A stretch of 44,197 nucleotides of DNA from Frankiaceae bacterium (GCA_030840585.1 JAVEEG010000132.1:1-44197), one strand, 5' to 3'; counted from the stretch's first letter, positions 15,743 to 24,680 are shown. Made by a program: numbers and translations. The notes: generated from the sequence alone by a model not told the origin.

Positions 15743-18700
15743 TCAGGCCGCGGTGAAGTGCGCGCCGACCCGGGTCGGGGTCAACGCGCTTGGGTAGAAG
15801 GCGACCTCGTCGAGGAACTGGTTGCCGTAGTTGTCGCCGCGACCGAGTTGCAACGGGTCGGTGCCGTTGTTCGCCGGGTACGTCACGGCCCGCGACGCCA
15901 CGGCCTTGCCGTCGACGTACCAGCGCAACGTCGTTCCGTCGTAGGAGACCGCGTAGTGGTGGTAGGCGGTCGTGGTGAACACACCGGCCGGCGTCGCCAC
16001 GTCGACGTTGTTGCGCTTGAAGTGCAACGTGCCGTTCGAGCTGTACCAGATCAGGTATCCGTTGGCGGTCGCCGACGGGCCCTTCACCATCAGACCCGGG
16101 TAGCTGTTCATGAACGACTTGAGCTTCGCCCAGAACTCGACCGTGAACGCGCCGTTGAGCCGCAGCGCGGCCGAGTCGCGCACGGTGACGAGCCCGGTGC
16201 TGCCGTTGAACAGGGCGGCCGGGTTGGAGTCGCTGTGCAGCGCTCCCGGTTGGCCGAGCGCGACGCCGCCGGAGTAGGTGCCGGTGGTGTGCTGGCTCGC
16301 GTCCGCGGCGGTCGTGCCGCTGGTCTCGCCGAGCCGGAAGTACGCGACCGGATCGTCGGCGAGCACCGTCGATGCGTACGTCGGGGCCGTCGTCGCGGCG
16401 GCCGGGGTGACGCTGTTCGACGCGGCCGACGCCGGCCCGGCGCCGACGCTGTTCGTCGCGCTGACGGTGAACGTGTAGGCCGTGCCGTTCGTCAGTCCGG
16501 TCACCGTCGCCGACAGCGTCGTACCGCTGACGGTCGTCGTCGTGCCGTTGCTGGCGAGGACGGTGTACGACGTCACCGCCGCGCCGCCGTTTGATGCCGG
16601 CGCGGTCCAGCTCACGGTTGCCGATGCGTCGCCGGCGGTCGCGCTGGCACCGGTCGGCGCGCCCGGCACCGTCGCCGGAGTGACCGCGTTGGAGGGCGCC
16701 GAGGCCGGGCCGGTGCCGGCGGCGTTCGCCGCCGTGACGGTGAACGTGTACGACGTCCCGTTGGTCAGCCCGGTCACCGTCGTCGACAACGTGTTGCCGT
16801 CGACCGTGACCGCAGTTCCCGAGCTGGACCGGACGGTGTACGACGTGATCGCGCTGCCGCCGGTCGACGCGGGCGCCGTCCAGCTCACCGTGGCGGACGC
16901 GTTGCCGCGGGTCGCGGTGACATTGGTGGGCGCGCCGGGCACGGCCAGCGGCGTGACCGCGTTCGACGGGGCGGACGCCGGGCCCGGCCCGACGCTGTTG
17001 GTCGCGGTGACTGTGAACGTGTAGGTGGTGCCGTGGGCCAGGCCGGTCACGACCGCACTGGTCGCCGAGCCGTTCGCCGACACGGTCGCGCCGGTGTTCG
17101 CCTTGACCGTGTAGCTCGTGATCGCGCTGCCGCCGTTCGACCCGGGCGGGGTCCAGCTCACCGTCGCCGACGCGTTGCCGGCGGTTGCCGAGACGCCGGT
17201 CGGTGCGCCCGGTGCCGTGGGTGCCGGCGGCGGCGTGCTTGCGGTCACCGGCGCGGCTTGGTAGTGCGCGCTGATCCGCGCGGCCGGCAACGCGCGGTTG
17301 TAGACCGCGACGTCGTCGAGCAGTTGCTTGCCGGCCTGGTCACCCTGGCCGAGGATCAGCGGATCGGTGCCGGCCGACAGCGACGCGGCAAGTTGCCCGC
17401 TGCTCACCGCGCTGCCGTTGACGTACCAGGTCGCGGTCGTGCCATCGTCGACCAGCGCGAAGTGCTTGTACGCCGACGTCGCCAAGGCACCGGCGGGCGT
17501 CGCGACGTCGAGGTTGCCGCGCTTGAAATGCAGCGTCCCGTTGGACGTGTACCAGATGACATAGCCGTCAGCGGTGCCCGCGGCGCCCTTGCGCAGCAGG
17601 CCCGGCCAGCTGTTCGCGAACGCCGACAGCTTGGCCCAGAACTCAATGGTGAAGCCGCCGTTGAGCCGCAGCGGTGTCGCGTCCGGGATAGTCGTCGCGC
17701 CAGTCGATCCGTCGTACGCCGCGGCGGTGCCGCCGGCGGTCGCGCCCGGCTGGCCGAGGGTGACGCCACCGGAGTACGCGCCGGTCCGGCCGTTGCCGGA
17801 CGTGTCGGTCGCGCCGCTGCCCGCACTGGTCTCGTCGAGCGGCCAGAACCCGGCCGGTGCGTCCTGCAGCACTTGGCTCCGGTAGGTCCCGTCAGCGGGC
17901 GCCGCGATCGGCGTGATCGGGTGCGACGCGTTGGACGGCAACGACGTACCGGCGCTGTTGGTCGCGGTGACGACGAACGTGTAGGCGGTGCCATTGGTCA
18001 GCCCGGGCACGACCGCGGTCGCCGCGCTGCCGGGCACCGTCACGGACGCGCCACCCGGACTGGCTGTCACGGTGTACGACGAAACCTGACCGGCGACCGG
18101 GGTCCAGCTGACCGTGACCTGGCCGTTGCCGGTCGTGCCGTCGACGCCCGTCGGGACGGCCGGGCCGGTGGCCGGCGGCGCGCCGTGGCAGTTGACGGTG
18201 CCGGCGTCGTTGAACGCGCCGGCCGCGTCGACGAAGCGGAAGTCGGTGCTGGTCGGGTGCAATGTCAGCTGCAGGACGCCGAAGACGCCGTCGCGCAACA
18301 CGACACTGTTTGCGGCCTGCGGCGCGGCCGGCTCGAACCCTTCGCCGCCCGTCCCGTCGACGAACTCGGTCAACCCGTACGTCGAATCCACCTGGCCGGA
18401 CGCGTTCTGCGGCGCGAAGCGTTCGTACTCGTGCGCGTGCCCGTCGAGGATCACGTCCGCGCCGTACGCGTACAGGTCCTGCCAGAACGCCGACGTCACC
18501 GGGTTGAAGCCGTCCTCGCCGGAGCTGAACATCGGGTGATGCCAGTAGGCCAGCACGCAGCTGTTGGCATGCGCCTGCAGGTCTTGGCGCAGCCAGGTCT
18601 CCTGCGGTGAGCCGGCCGCGCAGCCACCGCTGACCTGCGTGCAGTTGCTGTTCAGCGCGACCAGATGCCAGGCGCCGACGTCGTAGCTGTAGTAACCCTG

Positions 18701-19102
18701 GCCGGCGCTACCGGCCGACGCGCCGAAGTAGCCGTAGTAACCGGCCGCGCCCGCGGTCTGGTAGTCGTGGTTGCCCGGCACCGGGTGGCTGACCGCCTTC
18801 ACCCGGCCCCAGCTCGGGTCGTACGACTGCTGGAACTGCGCCGCCGTACCGCTGTCGTACTGGTTGTCGCCAAGCGGCAGCACCGCCGCGTAGCCCTGGT
18901 TGAGCAGCAGGTCCGACGTGGCCATCTCGCGGCACGCCGACGAGGTGCCGGCGCCACCGTTGTATGCCGGGTTGGCGGGGTCGCAGGCGATGTTGCCCGC
19001 CGCGGCGATGACCGGGTCGGCCGTGACCGCGTTCGCCGGCGGCATCGGCACGAAGGCGGCAAGGCACGCCGCAACCGCGACCGCCGTCAGCCCGCGCTTC
19101 AC
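15743..19102 (-). CDS. Secreted metallophosphoesterase with FnIII and LamG modules
   Basis: A secreted 1119-residue modular phosphatase-like protein. Signal peptide 1-25 (MKRGL, ending ANA). Calcineurin-type metallophosphoesterase domain 30-305 with GDNQY (78), GNHDY (110), WHHP (187) and GHAHEYER (221). The first metal-ligand motif reads AAGNIACD with Asn at 37, where Asp is expected in most relatives. Then FnIII (about 310-400), LamG/concanavalin-like (400-620), three near-identical FnIII (625-900) and a second LamG (905-1119). GTG start behind AAGGAG. It follows the flippase gene by 48 bases. The FnIII/LamG modules suggest binding to extracellular polysaccharide. Substrate unknown. Confidence 0.9.
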   Translation of the reverse strand: MKRGLTAVAVAACLAAFVPMPPANAVTADPVIAAAGNIACDPANPAYNGGAGTSSACREMATSDLLLNQGYAAVLPLGDNQYDSGTAAQFQQSYDPSWGRVKAVSHPVPGNHDYQTAGAAGYYGYFGASAGSAGQGYYSYDVGAWHLVALNSNCTQVSGGCAAGSPQETWLRQDLQAHANSCVLAYWHHPMFSSGEDGFNPVTSAFWQDLYAYGADVILDGHAHEYERFAPQNASGQVDSTYGLTEFVDGTGGEGFEPAAPQAANSVVLRDGVFGVLQLTLHPTSTDFRFVDAAGAFNDAGTVNCHGAPPATGPAVPTGVDGTTGNGQVTVSWTPVAGQVSSYTVTASPGGASVTVPGSAATAVVPGLTNGTAYTFVVTATNSAGTSLPSNASHPITPIAAPADGTYRSQVLQDAPAGFWPLDETSAGSGATDTSGNGRTGAYSGGVTLGQPGATAGGTAAAYDGSTGATTIPDATPLRLNGGFTIEFWAKLSAFANSWPGLLRKGAAGTADGYVIWYTSNGTLHFKRGNLDVATPAGALATSAYKHFALVDDGTTATWYVNGSAVSSGQLAASLSAGTDPLILGQGDQAGKQLLDDVAVYNRALPAARISAHYQAAPVTASTPPPAPTAPGAPTGVSATAGNASATVSWTPPGSNGGSAITSYTVKANTGATVSANGSATSAVVTGLAHGTTYTFTVTATNSVGPGPASAPSNAVTPLAVPGAPTNVTATRGNASATVSWTAPASTGGSAITSYTVRSSSGTAVTVDGNTLSTTVTGLTNGTSYTFTVTAANAAGTGPASAPSNAVTPATVPGAPTGASATAGDASATVSWTAPASNGGAAVTSYTVLASNGTTTTVSGTTLSATVTGLTNGTAYTFTVSATNSVGAGPASAASNSVTPAAATTAPTYASTVLADDPVAYFRLGETSGTTAADASQHTTGTYSGGVALGQPGALHSDSNPAALFNGSTGLVTVRDSAALRLNGAFTVEFWAKLKSFMNSYPGLMVKGPSATANGYLIWYSSNGTLHFKRNNVDVATPAGVFTTTAYHHYAVSYDGTTLRWYVDGKAVASRAVTYPANNGTDPLQLGRGDNYGNQFLDEVAFYPSALTPTRVGAHFTAA
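16400..17215 (-). repeat. Three tandem FnIII-coding repeats of about 265 bp
   Basis: Three consecutive modules each encode about 88 residues beginning PGAPT and ending NAVTP or NSVTP, with shared TVSWT, SYTV and VTGLTNGT-type strings. They are near-identical at the protein level and clearly related at the DNA level, so unequal crossing-over could change their number. The two LamG-coding segments (about 15743-16390 and 17270-17900) are also related to each other, sharing RLNG-FT-EFWAKL and the HFKR strings. Confidence 0.85.
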
Positions 19103-19150
19103 CTGACTCCTTCTGCCCCTGGGAGATCAACTGTGCACCAGCAACAGGCA

Positions 19151-20593
19151 TTACGGGACCTCCTGAGGGCCAGAACCACCCATTCGGCCTATCAAGGACA
19201 ACGCGGTTTTTCGTTGCGCGACAAGCCACATCAAGGCGACGGCGGCCACCGCCACCGCGACGTCGGCGACGGTCGGCAGTGGCAGCGCGAGCAATGCGCC
19301 AGCGGTCGCGGCGCCGGTCAGCACCGGCGGCAGCAGCGCCCGGAGCAGCGGCACCCGGACGCCGGCCCGGGCCAGCCCGCCCATCGCGACGGCGGCGAGG
19401 ACGGCGTACGAGACGGTTGTCGCGAGCGCCGCGCCGGTCCCGGACATGCGCGGGATCAGCACGAGGTTGAGCGCGACGTTGACCGCCAGCGCGACGAGCG
19501 AGCTGGCGAGGATGAGCAGCCGCCGCCGGACCGCCTGCAGCGCCGATGTCGCGAGCGCCGCGGCGAGGTAGCAGAGCGGCGCCGCGGCCAGCCAGCGCAG
19601 CGCCCCGGCCGAGACGTGGGTGTACTCCGGCCCGAACAGCAGCCGGATCACGCCCGGTGCGTCGCAGAGGCAGACCGCGAAGAACATCGCGTAGACCGAA
19701 CCGGCGAGGGCGATGCCGCGGCTGACCTCGCGGCCAACAACGGACGGATCCTCGGCGGCGGCCATCACCGGGAACGTCGCGCCCTGCACCGAGAACGTCA
19801 GGAACAGCGTCGTCTCGAACAACCGGTAGGCGACCGCGTACGCACCGACCGCGGCGTTGCCCTTGAACACCCCGAGCAGTACGGCGTCGAGCCGGAACAG
19901 CGCCATCAGTACGACGACGGTCACGCCGAGGGTCGCGCAGTCGCGAGTCGTCGCGACGAGGGTGGCCAGCCGGACGGCTCGCGGCCGGAGTCGGACGCCG
20001 AGGCCGCGCAGCGCACGGTGGTGGGCCGCGACGCCGACCGCCGAGCCGCCGAGGAACGCCGCGCACAGCCCGAGCACGCCACCGCCGAGGACCAGCGTGA
20101 CGATGGCCGCGGCCGCGGTGACCCCGCGCTGGACGACGAGGGCGCGCGAGGTGGGCACCTGGTTGCGCAGCGCGGAGCCGACCGCGCGGGCCGTGTCGGT
20201 CCAGAGGTCGAACAGCACCGCGAGGCAGACCAGGACGACGGCCAGCCGGTCGGATCCGGCCCGCGGCGAGGCGGCCGCGAGCACCGCGGCGACGGTGAAC
20301 GCGGGTACGGCGAGGGCGGTCTGCGCGGCCTGTGCGTTGGTGTAGTCGGCATCGACCCGATCGGGATCCCGGGACACCCGCTCGATCAGCACCGGGTCGT
20401 AACCCCACTCGGCGACGGCCGAGGCGAGACCGGCCAAGGCGTAGGCGTAGAAGAACACGCCGTACCCGGAACGGGTGAGTTCGCGAGCCGCGACGAGGGT
20501 CCAGGCGAGGGTCGATGCCTTGCCGATCAGCTGGCCGATGAGGGACGCCGCGACGTTGACGCCGGTCCGGCGGACCGGGCGCTGTTCGGGCAT
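19151..20593 (-). CDS. Polysaccharide flippase (Wzx/MATE-like)
   Basis: A 480-residue integral membrane protein with about 12-14 hydrophobic segments, no large soluble domain, and a polysaccharide-flippase N-terminus (VNVAASLIGQLIGKASTLAW then a GYGVFFYAYALAGLAS helix). It would move lipid-linked EPS repeat units across the membrane. The frame is open further upstream to 20707, but the ATG at 20593 has a GAGGG Shine-Dalgarno and avoids overlap with the divergent glycosyltransferase. It is the first gene of a minus-strand group with the metallophosphoesterase and DUF4012 genes. Specificity is unknown. Confidence 0.9.
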   Translation of the reverse strand: MPEQRPVRRTGVNVAASLIGQLIGKASTLAWTLVAARELTRSGYGVFFYAYALAGLASAVAEWGYDPVLIERVSRDPDRVDADYTNAQAAQTALAVPAFTVAAVLAAASPRAGSDRLAVVLVCLAVLFDLWTDTARAVGSALRNQVPTSRALVVQRGVTAAAAIVTLVLGGGVLGLCAAFLGGSAVGVAAHHRALRGLGVRLRPRAVRLATLVATTRDCATLGVTVVVLMALFRLDAVLLGVFKGNAAVGAYAVAYRLFETTLFLTFSVQGATFPVMAAAEDPSVVGREVSRGIALAGSVYAMFFAVCLCDAPGVIRLLFGPEYTHVSAGALRWLAAAPLCYLAAALATSALQAVRRRLLILASSLVALAVNVALNLVLIPRMSGTGAALATTVSYAVLAAVAMGGLARAGVRVPLLRALLPPVLTGAATAGALLALPLPTVADVAVAVAAVALMWLVAQRKTALSLIGRMGGSGPQEVP

Positions 20594-20620
20594 CGGGGTC
20601 CCTCGGCAGTCGCGAGCAGG

Positions 20621-20626
20621 TACTTT
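20621..20626 (+). promoter_or_regulatory. Candidate -10 box upstream of the GT2 gene
   Basis: TACTTT fits the actinobacterial TANNNT -10 pattern and lies 8 bases before the GTG at 20635, which would allow a leaderless transcript. No convincing -35 was seen. A GGAGG at 20637-20641 instead supports translation from the GTG at 20650. Confidence 0.35.
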
Positions 20627-20634
20627 GCGCGGTT

Positions 20635-21564
20635 GTGGAGGCACGGTCGGTGACGTTCTCGGTGATCGTCGCCACCCTAGGCCGCCCGGAACGCCTGGGC
20701 CGGTCATTGCAGGCCCTCGCCGCGCTTGAGCCGGCGCCGGACGAAGTCGTCGTCGTCGACGGCTCGGCCGACGGGTCTGCGGCTCCGGTCGCCGAGGCCG
20801 CGCCGGTCCCGGTCCGCTACGTCGCCTCGCCGCCGGGGCTCACCCGGCAGCGCAACGCCGGCCTCGACGCGGCGACGTCCGACGTCGTGGTGTTCCTCGA
20901 CGACGACGCGGCGCTCGATCCCGGCGCCCTCGCCGTACTCGCTTCCATCTACGCCGACGCCGATGTGGTGGGGGCGACCGGGCCGGTGGAGGAGCCCGCC
21001 AGTCACCGGATCGGCGGTCAACGGTCCGGGGTCCGGCGGCTGCTGCGCGGGCGCCGGCCGGAGGGCACGTTCATGCGCTGCGGCTACCCGCGCCGGATTG
21101 TCGACGGCACCGCTGCGATGGATGTCGAGCAGATGCCCGGCTGCTTCATGTCCGCGCGCCTCGACGCCGCCCGGGCGACCCGGTTCGACGAGCGGCTGCC
21201 CGGCTACGCGCTGGCCGAGGACGAGGACTTCTCCTACCGGCTGTCGCGGCTCGGCCGGATCCGCTATGACCCGCGCGCGGTCGTGCACCACGACAACTCC
21301 GGCTTCGCCGGCCGCGACCGGCGCGCCTTCGGCCGGACCGTCGTGGTGCACCGCTGGTACCTGCTGAACAAGAACTTCGCCCCGTCGCCGTTCGCCCGGC
21401 TGCAGTTCGCCGGGCTGGTGCTGCTGCTGCTGGTCCACCGGCTGGTGAATCGCGACCTCGCCGGCGCCCGCGGGCTGCTGGCCGGCGTGTGGGCGGTGAG
21501 CCGCGGCGCGGCGCCGGACACCGGCGCGTACCACCGGCGGGCCTCGGATCGGCCCGGGTCGTGA
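20635..21564 (+). CDS. Family 2 glycosyltransferase
   Basis: GT-A fold transferase of 309 residues (304 if the GTG at 20650 with its GGAGG Shine-Dalgarno is the true start). N-terminal SVIVATLGRPERL and VVVVDGSADGS bind the nucleotide sugar; VVFLDDDAALDPGAL carries the metal-binding DxD; LAEDEDFSYRL carries the catalytic-base ED. A C-terminal hydrophobic segment (LVLLLLVHRLV) may attach it to the membrane. It overlaps the next glycosyltransferase (GTGA). It would add one sugar to the EPS repeat unit; donor and acceptor are not predictable. Confidence 0.9.
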   Translation: MEARSVTFSVIVATLGRPERLGRSLQALAALEPAPDEVVVVDGSADGSAAPVAEAAPVPVRYVASPPGLTRQRNAGLDAATSDVVVFLDDDAALDPGALAVLASIYADADVVGATGPVEEPASHRIGGQRSGVRRLLRGRRPEGTFMRCGYPRRIVDGTAAMDVEQMPGCFMSARLDAARATRFDERLPGYALAEDEDFSYRLSRLGRIRYDPRAVVHHDNSGFAGRDRRAFGRTVVVHRWYLLNKNFAPSPFARLQFAGLVLLLLVHRLVNRDLAGARGLLAGVWAVSRGAAPDTGAYHRRASDRPGS

Positions 21565-22652
21565 CCCGGGTCCTGGCGGTCAGCTCGCACGGCCAGCTCG
21601 GCGGGTCCGAGCTCTACCTCGCCCGGCTGCTCGCCGCCCTCGGCGACCGGGTCGACCCGCACGTCGTCGTGCTGCAGGACGGGCCGTTCGTCGCCCACCT
21701 GCGCGACCGCGGCATCGACACGACGCTGATCCCGACCGGGCGTCGGGCCGGGCTGGCCACCGGTGCGGCCCGGCTGCGGACGGTGCTGCGGCGGGAGCGG
21801 CCGGACCTCGTCCACGCCAACGGGGTCAAGGCGGCGGCGGTCGCGGCCCTCGCCCTCGCTGGCCGGTCGGAGCCGATGGTCTGGGTGAAGCACGACCACA
21901 GCTGGGACGGCACCCCGGCCCGGTTGCTCGCCCGCCGGGTCGCCCGGATCGTCGCGGTCAGCCAGTCGGTGGCCGCCGCGGTCGACGGCGCCGCGCCGCT
22001 GACCGTCGTACGGACCGGTGTCGACGTCGGGCCGGTCGACCGAGGTGCGTTACGGGCCGAAATCGGCGCCAACGCTGGGGATCCGGTGCTCATCGCGGTC
22101 GGCCGGCTGGATCCCGCGAAGGGCTTCGACGTCGCGATCGACGCGCTGGCGGAGGTACGGCGGAGCCATCCGAGGGCGCGGCTGGTCGTCGTCGGCGGCC
22201 CGGATCCGAGCCATCCCGGCGTCGAGCAGGAGTTGGTACGGCGGGCCGCCGCGGCCGGCGTCGCTGATGCGGTCCGGCTGCTCGGCGGCCGGCCGGACGC
22301 GGTCAGCCTCGTCGCCGGTGCCGACGTGCTGCTGGTGACGAGCCGGGCGATCGACCGGCGCGGCACCGGGCGCGAGGGCTTCGGCCTGGTCGCGGCCGAG
22401 GCGGTCGCCGTCGGCACGCCGGTGGTCGGCTTCGCCGACGGCGCGACCCCGGAAGTGGTCGGCAACGCCGGCCTGCTGGTGCCGCCGGGCGATGTCGCGG
22501 GGCTGGCCGATCGGGTCCGCCGGATCCTCGACGAGCCGGAGTTGCGGGGGCGGTTGGCGGCGGCGGCCCGGGAGCGGGCGCCGTTGTTCGACGTCGCCCG
22601 CTGGGCAAACGAGATCGCCGCGGTCTACGCGGAAGTGAGCGGCACTCGGTAG
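21561..22652 (+). CDS. Family 4 glycosyltransferase
   Basis: A 363-residue GT-B transferase. The N-terminal domain starts VTRVLAVSSHGQLGGSELYLAR with the GGSE acceptor-side motif. The C-terminal domain has IAVGRLDPAKGFDVAI, a LVVVGGPDPSHPG segment and EGFGLVAAEAVAVGTPVVG, the retaining GT4 E-x7-E pattern. GTG start overlaps the upstream GT2 stop by four bases. Its 3' end overlaps the convergent 2H phosphoesterase gene by 28 bases. It probably adds a sugar to the EPS repeat unit. Confidence 0.92.
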   Translation: MTRVLAVSSHGQLGGSELYLARLLAALGDRVDPHVVVLQDGPFVAHLRDRGIDTTLIPTGRRAGLATGAARLRTVLRRERPDLVHANGVKAAAVAALALAGRSEPMVWVKHDHSWDGTPARLLARRVARIVAVSQSVAAAVDGAAPLTVVRTGVDVGPVDRGALRAEIGANAGDPVLIAVGRLDPAKGFDVAIDALAEVRRSHPRARLVVVGGPDPSHPGVEQELVRRAAAAGVADAVRLLGGRPDAVSLVAGADVLLVTSRAIDRRGTGREGFGLVAAEAVAVGTPVVGFADGATPEVVGNAGLLVPPGDVAGLADRVRRILDEPELRGRLAAAARERAPLFDVARWANEIAAVYAEVSGTR

Positions 22653-23119
22653 TCCTCGCGCCAGCCCGCACCGTCTGGGGTCAGCAGCAGGATTTCCGTT
22701 GCGTGGCAACGGATTGGCAGCAGTGCTTCCAGTTGCGCGCGCTCGTCGTCGGTCAGCGGGCCGCCGCCGAGCCGGACCGTCAGGTGCGGGATCACGTCCG
22801 GGTACGCGCCGCCGTACGGCTGGTGTCGCGGCCAGGTGTCCGCGATCGCGCGGACGAGGGTGACGAACGGCGCCGCCGGCTCCGGCGCGAGGTAGACGAC
22901 GCCGGGGAACTCGCCGACTCGGGTGAGGGCAAAGTCGAACGGCTCGTGCCGCCCGGCGATCGCGGCCAGCCCGCGCCGGTGCGGGTCACGGACCCGGCGG
23001 GCGAACGGCCAGAGCAGGGTCACGTGCGGCGGCATCCCCGGCTCGGTGCCCGCCACCGCCGGCGCGGCCGCGGGCACCGGGATCACGACCGCGGTCGCCG
23101 GCGGCCGGAACCGCTTCAC
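22625..23119 (-). CDS. 2H phosphoesterase (2'-5' RNA ligase family)
   Basis: A 164-residue protein with the two H-x-T motifs that define 2H phosphoesterases: PHVTLLWPF (about residue 30) and PHLTVRLG (about 120). Members act on 2',3'-cyclic or 2'-5' phosphodiester bonds and related cyclic nucleotides. The GTG at 23119 overlaps the nucleotidyltransferase stop (GTGA), so the frame upstream to 23503 is a shadow. It is the last gene of a coupled minus-strand trio. No role in EPS synthesis is established for this family; the coupling to a nucleotidyltransferase suggests a matched pair that adds and removes a nucleotide or cyclic-phosphate group, as inference. Confidence 0.85.
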   Translation of the reverse strand: MKRFRPPATAVVIPVPAAAPAVAGTEPGMPPHVTLLWPFARRVRDPHRRGLAAIAGRHEPFDFALTRVGEFPGVVYLAPEPAAPFVTLVRAIADTWPRHQPYGGAYPDVIPHLTVRLGGGPLTDDERAQLEALLPIRCHATEILLLTPDGAGWREDYRVPLTSA

Positions 23120-23694
23120 GGCGTCGGCGGCAGCGTCGAGAGCGCGGCGAGGTCGTCGCGGTCGGCGCCGCGGTGCGGGTAGCCGGCCCGCAGCCGGCGC
23201 TGCACCTCGGCCGACACGCACGCGACCGGCCGGCCGGCGAGCTGCCCGGTCACCCGGCCGCCGTCGAACGGCGCCGCGCCGAGACCACCCGGTAGTACGT
23301 CGACGATCGCGCCGCGGCCGTCCGCGTACACCCAGACCGTGGGCAGTGGCGGGATCGACGTCTCCTCGCCGGCCGGTGCGAACCCGGCCGCGGCCAGCGC
23401 CGCCGACACCCGCGCGCGCAGGTCGGGCAGCGAGCCGTCGACGACGACGTCGAGGTCGAGGTGCGGCCGGGTCTGCCGGCCGAGCAGCGCGTCGACGCCC
23501 CAACCGCCCATCAGGCAGTACGGCACTCCGGCCGCTTCGATCGCGTCGACCACCGCCCGCGCGGTCGCTTCGGTGACCTGGCGGCCGGCCCGCAGCCGCA
23601 TCCGCCGGGCCAGGTCGCCGGCCAGCAGCCGGCGCGCGGGCGTGGCCGCGACCGCGCGGCCGGCCAGCCGCAGCACCGCGAGCCGCGCGCTCAC
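23116..23694 (-). CDS. Nucleotidyltransferase-fold protein (aminoglycoside/lincosamide-type)
   Basis: A 192-residue protein of the DNA polymerase beta-like nucleotidyltransferase superfamily. GGWGVDALLGRQTRPHLDLD contains the GG-W and the paired metal-binding Asp residues (LDLDVVV) as in ANT(2'') and LinA-type enzymes. A C-terminal helix ends RRGYPHRGADRDDLAAL-like residues close to the usual R-x-KD-x2D signature. GTG start at 23694 overlaps the upstream GT2 stop. Resistance enzymes share this fold, but here the gene is built into an EPS operon between a glycosyltransferase and a 2H phosphoesterase, so a drug-resistance role is unlikely; the substrate may be a sugar or a small metabolite. Confidence 0.82.
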   Translation of the reverse strand: MSARLAVLRLAGRAVAATPARRLLAGDLARRMRLRAGRQVTEATARAVVDAIEAAGVPYCLMGGWGVDALLGRQTRPHLDLDVVVDGSLPDLRARVSAALAAAGFAPAGEETSIPPLPTVWVYADGRGAIVDVLPGGLGAAPFDGGRVTGQLAGRPVACVSAEVQRRLRAGYPHRGADRDDLAALSTLPPTP

Positions 23695-24674
23695 CGCGAT
23701 CGCCGTAGCTTCAGCCCGAGTTGGAGCACGAGCAGCCGCAGGTGCAGCCGGCCGCGGTTGAGCTCGGCCCGGCGGAGCACGTCGCGCGGCAGCGGTGCGC
23801 GCATCCCGCGGATCTCGCCGCGTTTCGTCCAGGCCTCGCGGATGCCGGCCAGCCAGTCCCGCAACACGCCGTGCCACGCGCACTCGACGAAGTCGAACAG
23901 CAGGTACGCCGGGATCCGCCGTACCGCCAACGAGGTGGGGAAGCGCAGCGCGAAGTACCAGATCTGGTTGCGCACTCGCATCCGGCGCATCAGCCCGCCG
24001 CCGGTCCGGCCGGTGATCACCTTCATGTGGTCGAACACCGCGGCCGGCTGGTAGCGCACGTCCCAGCCGGCGGCCAGCAGCCGGGTGGCGAGGTCGACCT
24101 CGCTGGTGCCGAAGAAGTACGGCTCGAAGAAGCCGCCGACCTCGAGGTAGGCGCTGCGCCGGGCCACGCAACCGCCCTCGGGGAAGAAGAACGTCGGCCA
24201 ACCGTCGGCCGGCGCCGGGCCGGGCGGCCGGCCGCCACGCAGCCACCAGTCGAACGTCCCGGGCTCGTCGACCTTGACCACCGCACCGTGCGGGTCGACG
24301 TCGCGGATCAAACCGCCGACCACGCCGAGCCGCGGCGTCCGCTCGAACATCTCGACCAGCGTCTCGATCGCGCCGGGCAACGGGTACGAGTCGTCGTCGA
24401 GCATCAGCAGGTAGTCGCCGGTCGCGGCCTGCGCGCCGAGGTTGCGGCCGGCGATCGCGACGTTGCGGCCGGGGTCGACCAGCCGGACCTTGCCGCCCCG
24501 CGCCCGGACCGCGTCGCCGGTGCCGTCGGTGGAGCCGCTGTCGACGACGAGGATCTCGTCGAGCGGCAATTCGGCCAGCCGGTCGAGGACGACACCGACG
24601 GCGTCGCGCCGGTTGTGGGCCAGAATCACCGCCGAGACCCGCGGCCGAGACCTATCCTCGGCGCGGGTGGACAC
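23691..24674 (-). CDS. Family 2 glycosyltransferase (rhamnosyltransferase-like)
   Basis: A 327-residue GT-A transferase: VSAVILAHNRRDAVG, ILVVDSGSTDGT, GRNLGAQAATGDYLLMLDDDS (DxD, split at its conserved GRN), and the FFEPYFFGTSEVDLATRL acceptor/base region. The C-terminal 90 residues are basic and partly hydrophobic, fitting membrane association. A leaderless start is likely: TAGGAT lies six bases before the GTG. It is the first of three coupled minus-strand genes. Donor and linkage are unknown. Confidence 0.9.
   Translation of the reverse strand: MSTRAEDRSRPRVSAVILAHNRRDAVGVVLDRLAELPLDEILVVDSGSTDGTGDAVRARGGKVRLVDPGRNVAIAGRNLGAQAATGDYLLMLDDDSYPLPGAIETLVEMFERTPRLGVVGGLIRDVDPHGAVVKVDEPGTFDWWLRGGRPPGPAPADGWPTFFFPEGGCVARRSAYLEVGGFFEPYFFGTSEVDLATRLLAAGWDVRYQPAAVFDHMKVITGRTGGGLMRRMRVRNQIWYFALRFPTSLAVRRIPAYLLFDFVECAWHGVLRDWLAGIREAWTKRGEIRGMRAPLPRDVLRRAELNRGRLHLRLLVLQLGLKLRRSR
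24653..24658 (+). promoter_or_regulatory. Candidate -10 box for the deacetylase-polymerase-GT4 operon
   Basis: TATCCT fits TANNNT and lies inside the divergent GT2 gene's 5' end. It would give a transcript of about 34 leader bases before the GTG at 24698, with an AAGAGG Shine-Dalgarno. No good -35 hexamer is seen. Confidence 0.35.
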
Positions 24675-24680
24675 GCCCGG

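Noticed and set aside
23116-23694. Antibiotic resistance gene (aminoglycoside or lincosamide nucleotidyltransferase)
   Set aside because: The fold matches, but it is coupled by overlaps to EPS genes and shares their base composition; no mobile element is nearby.
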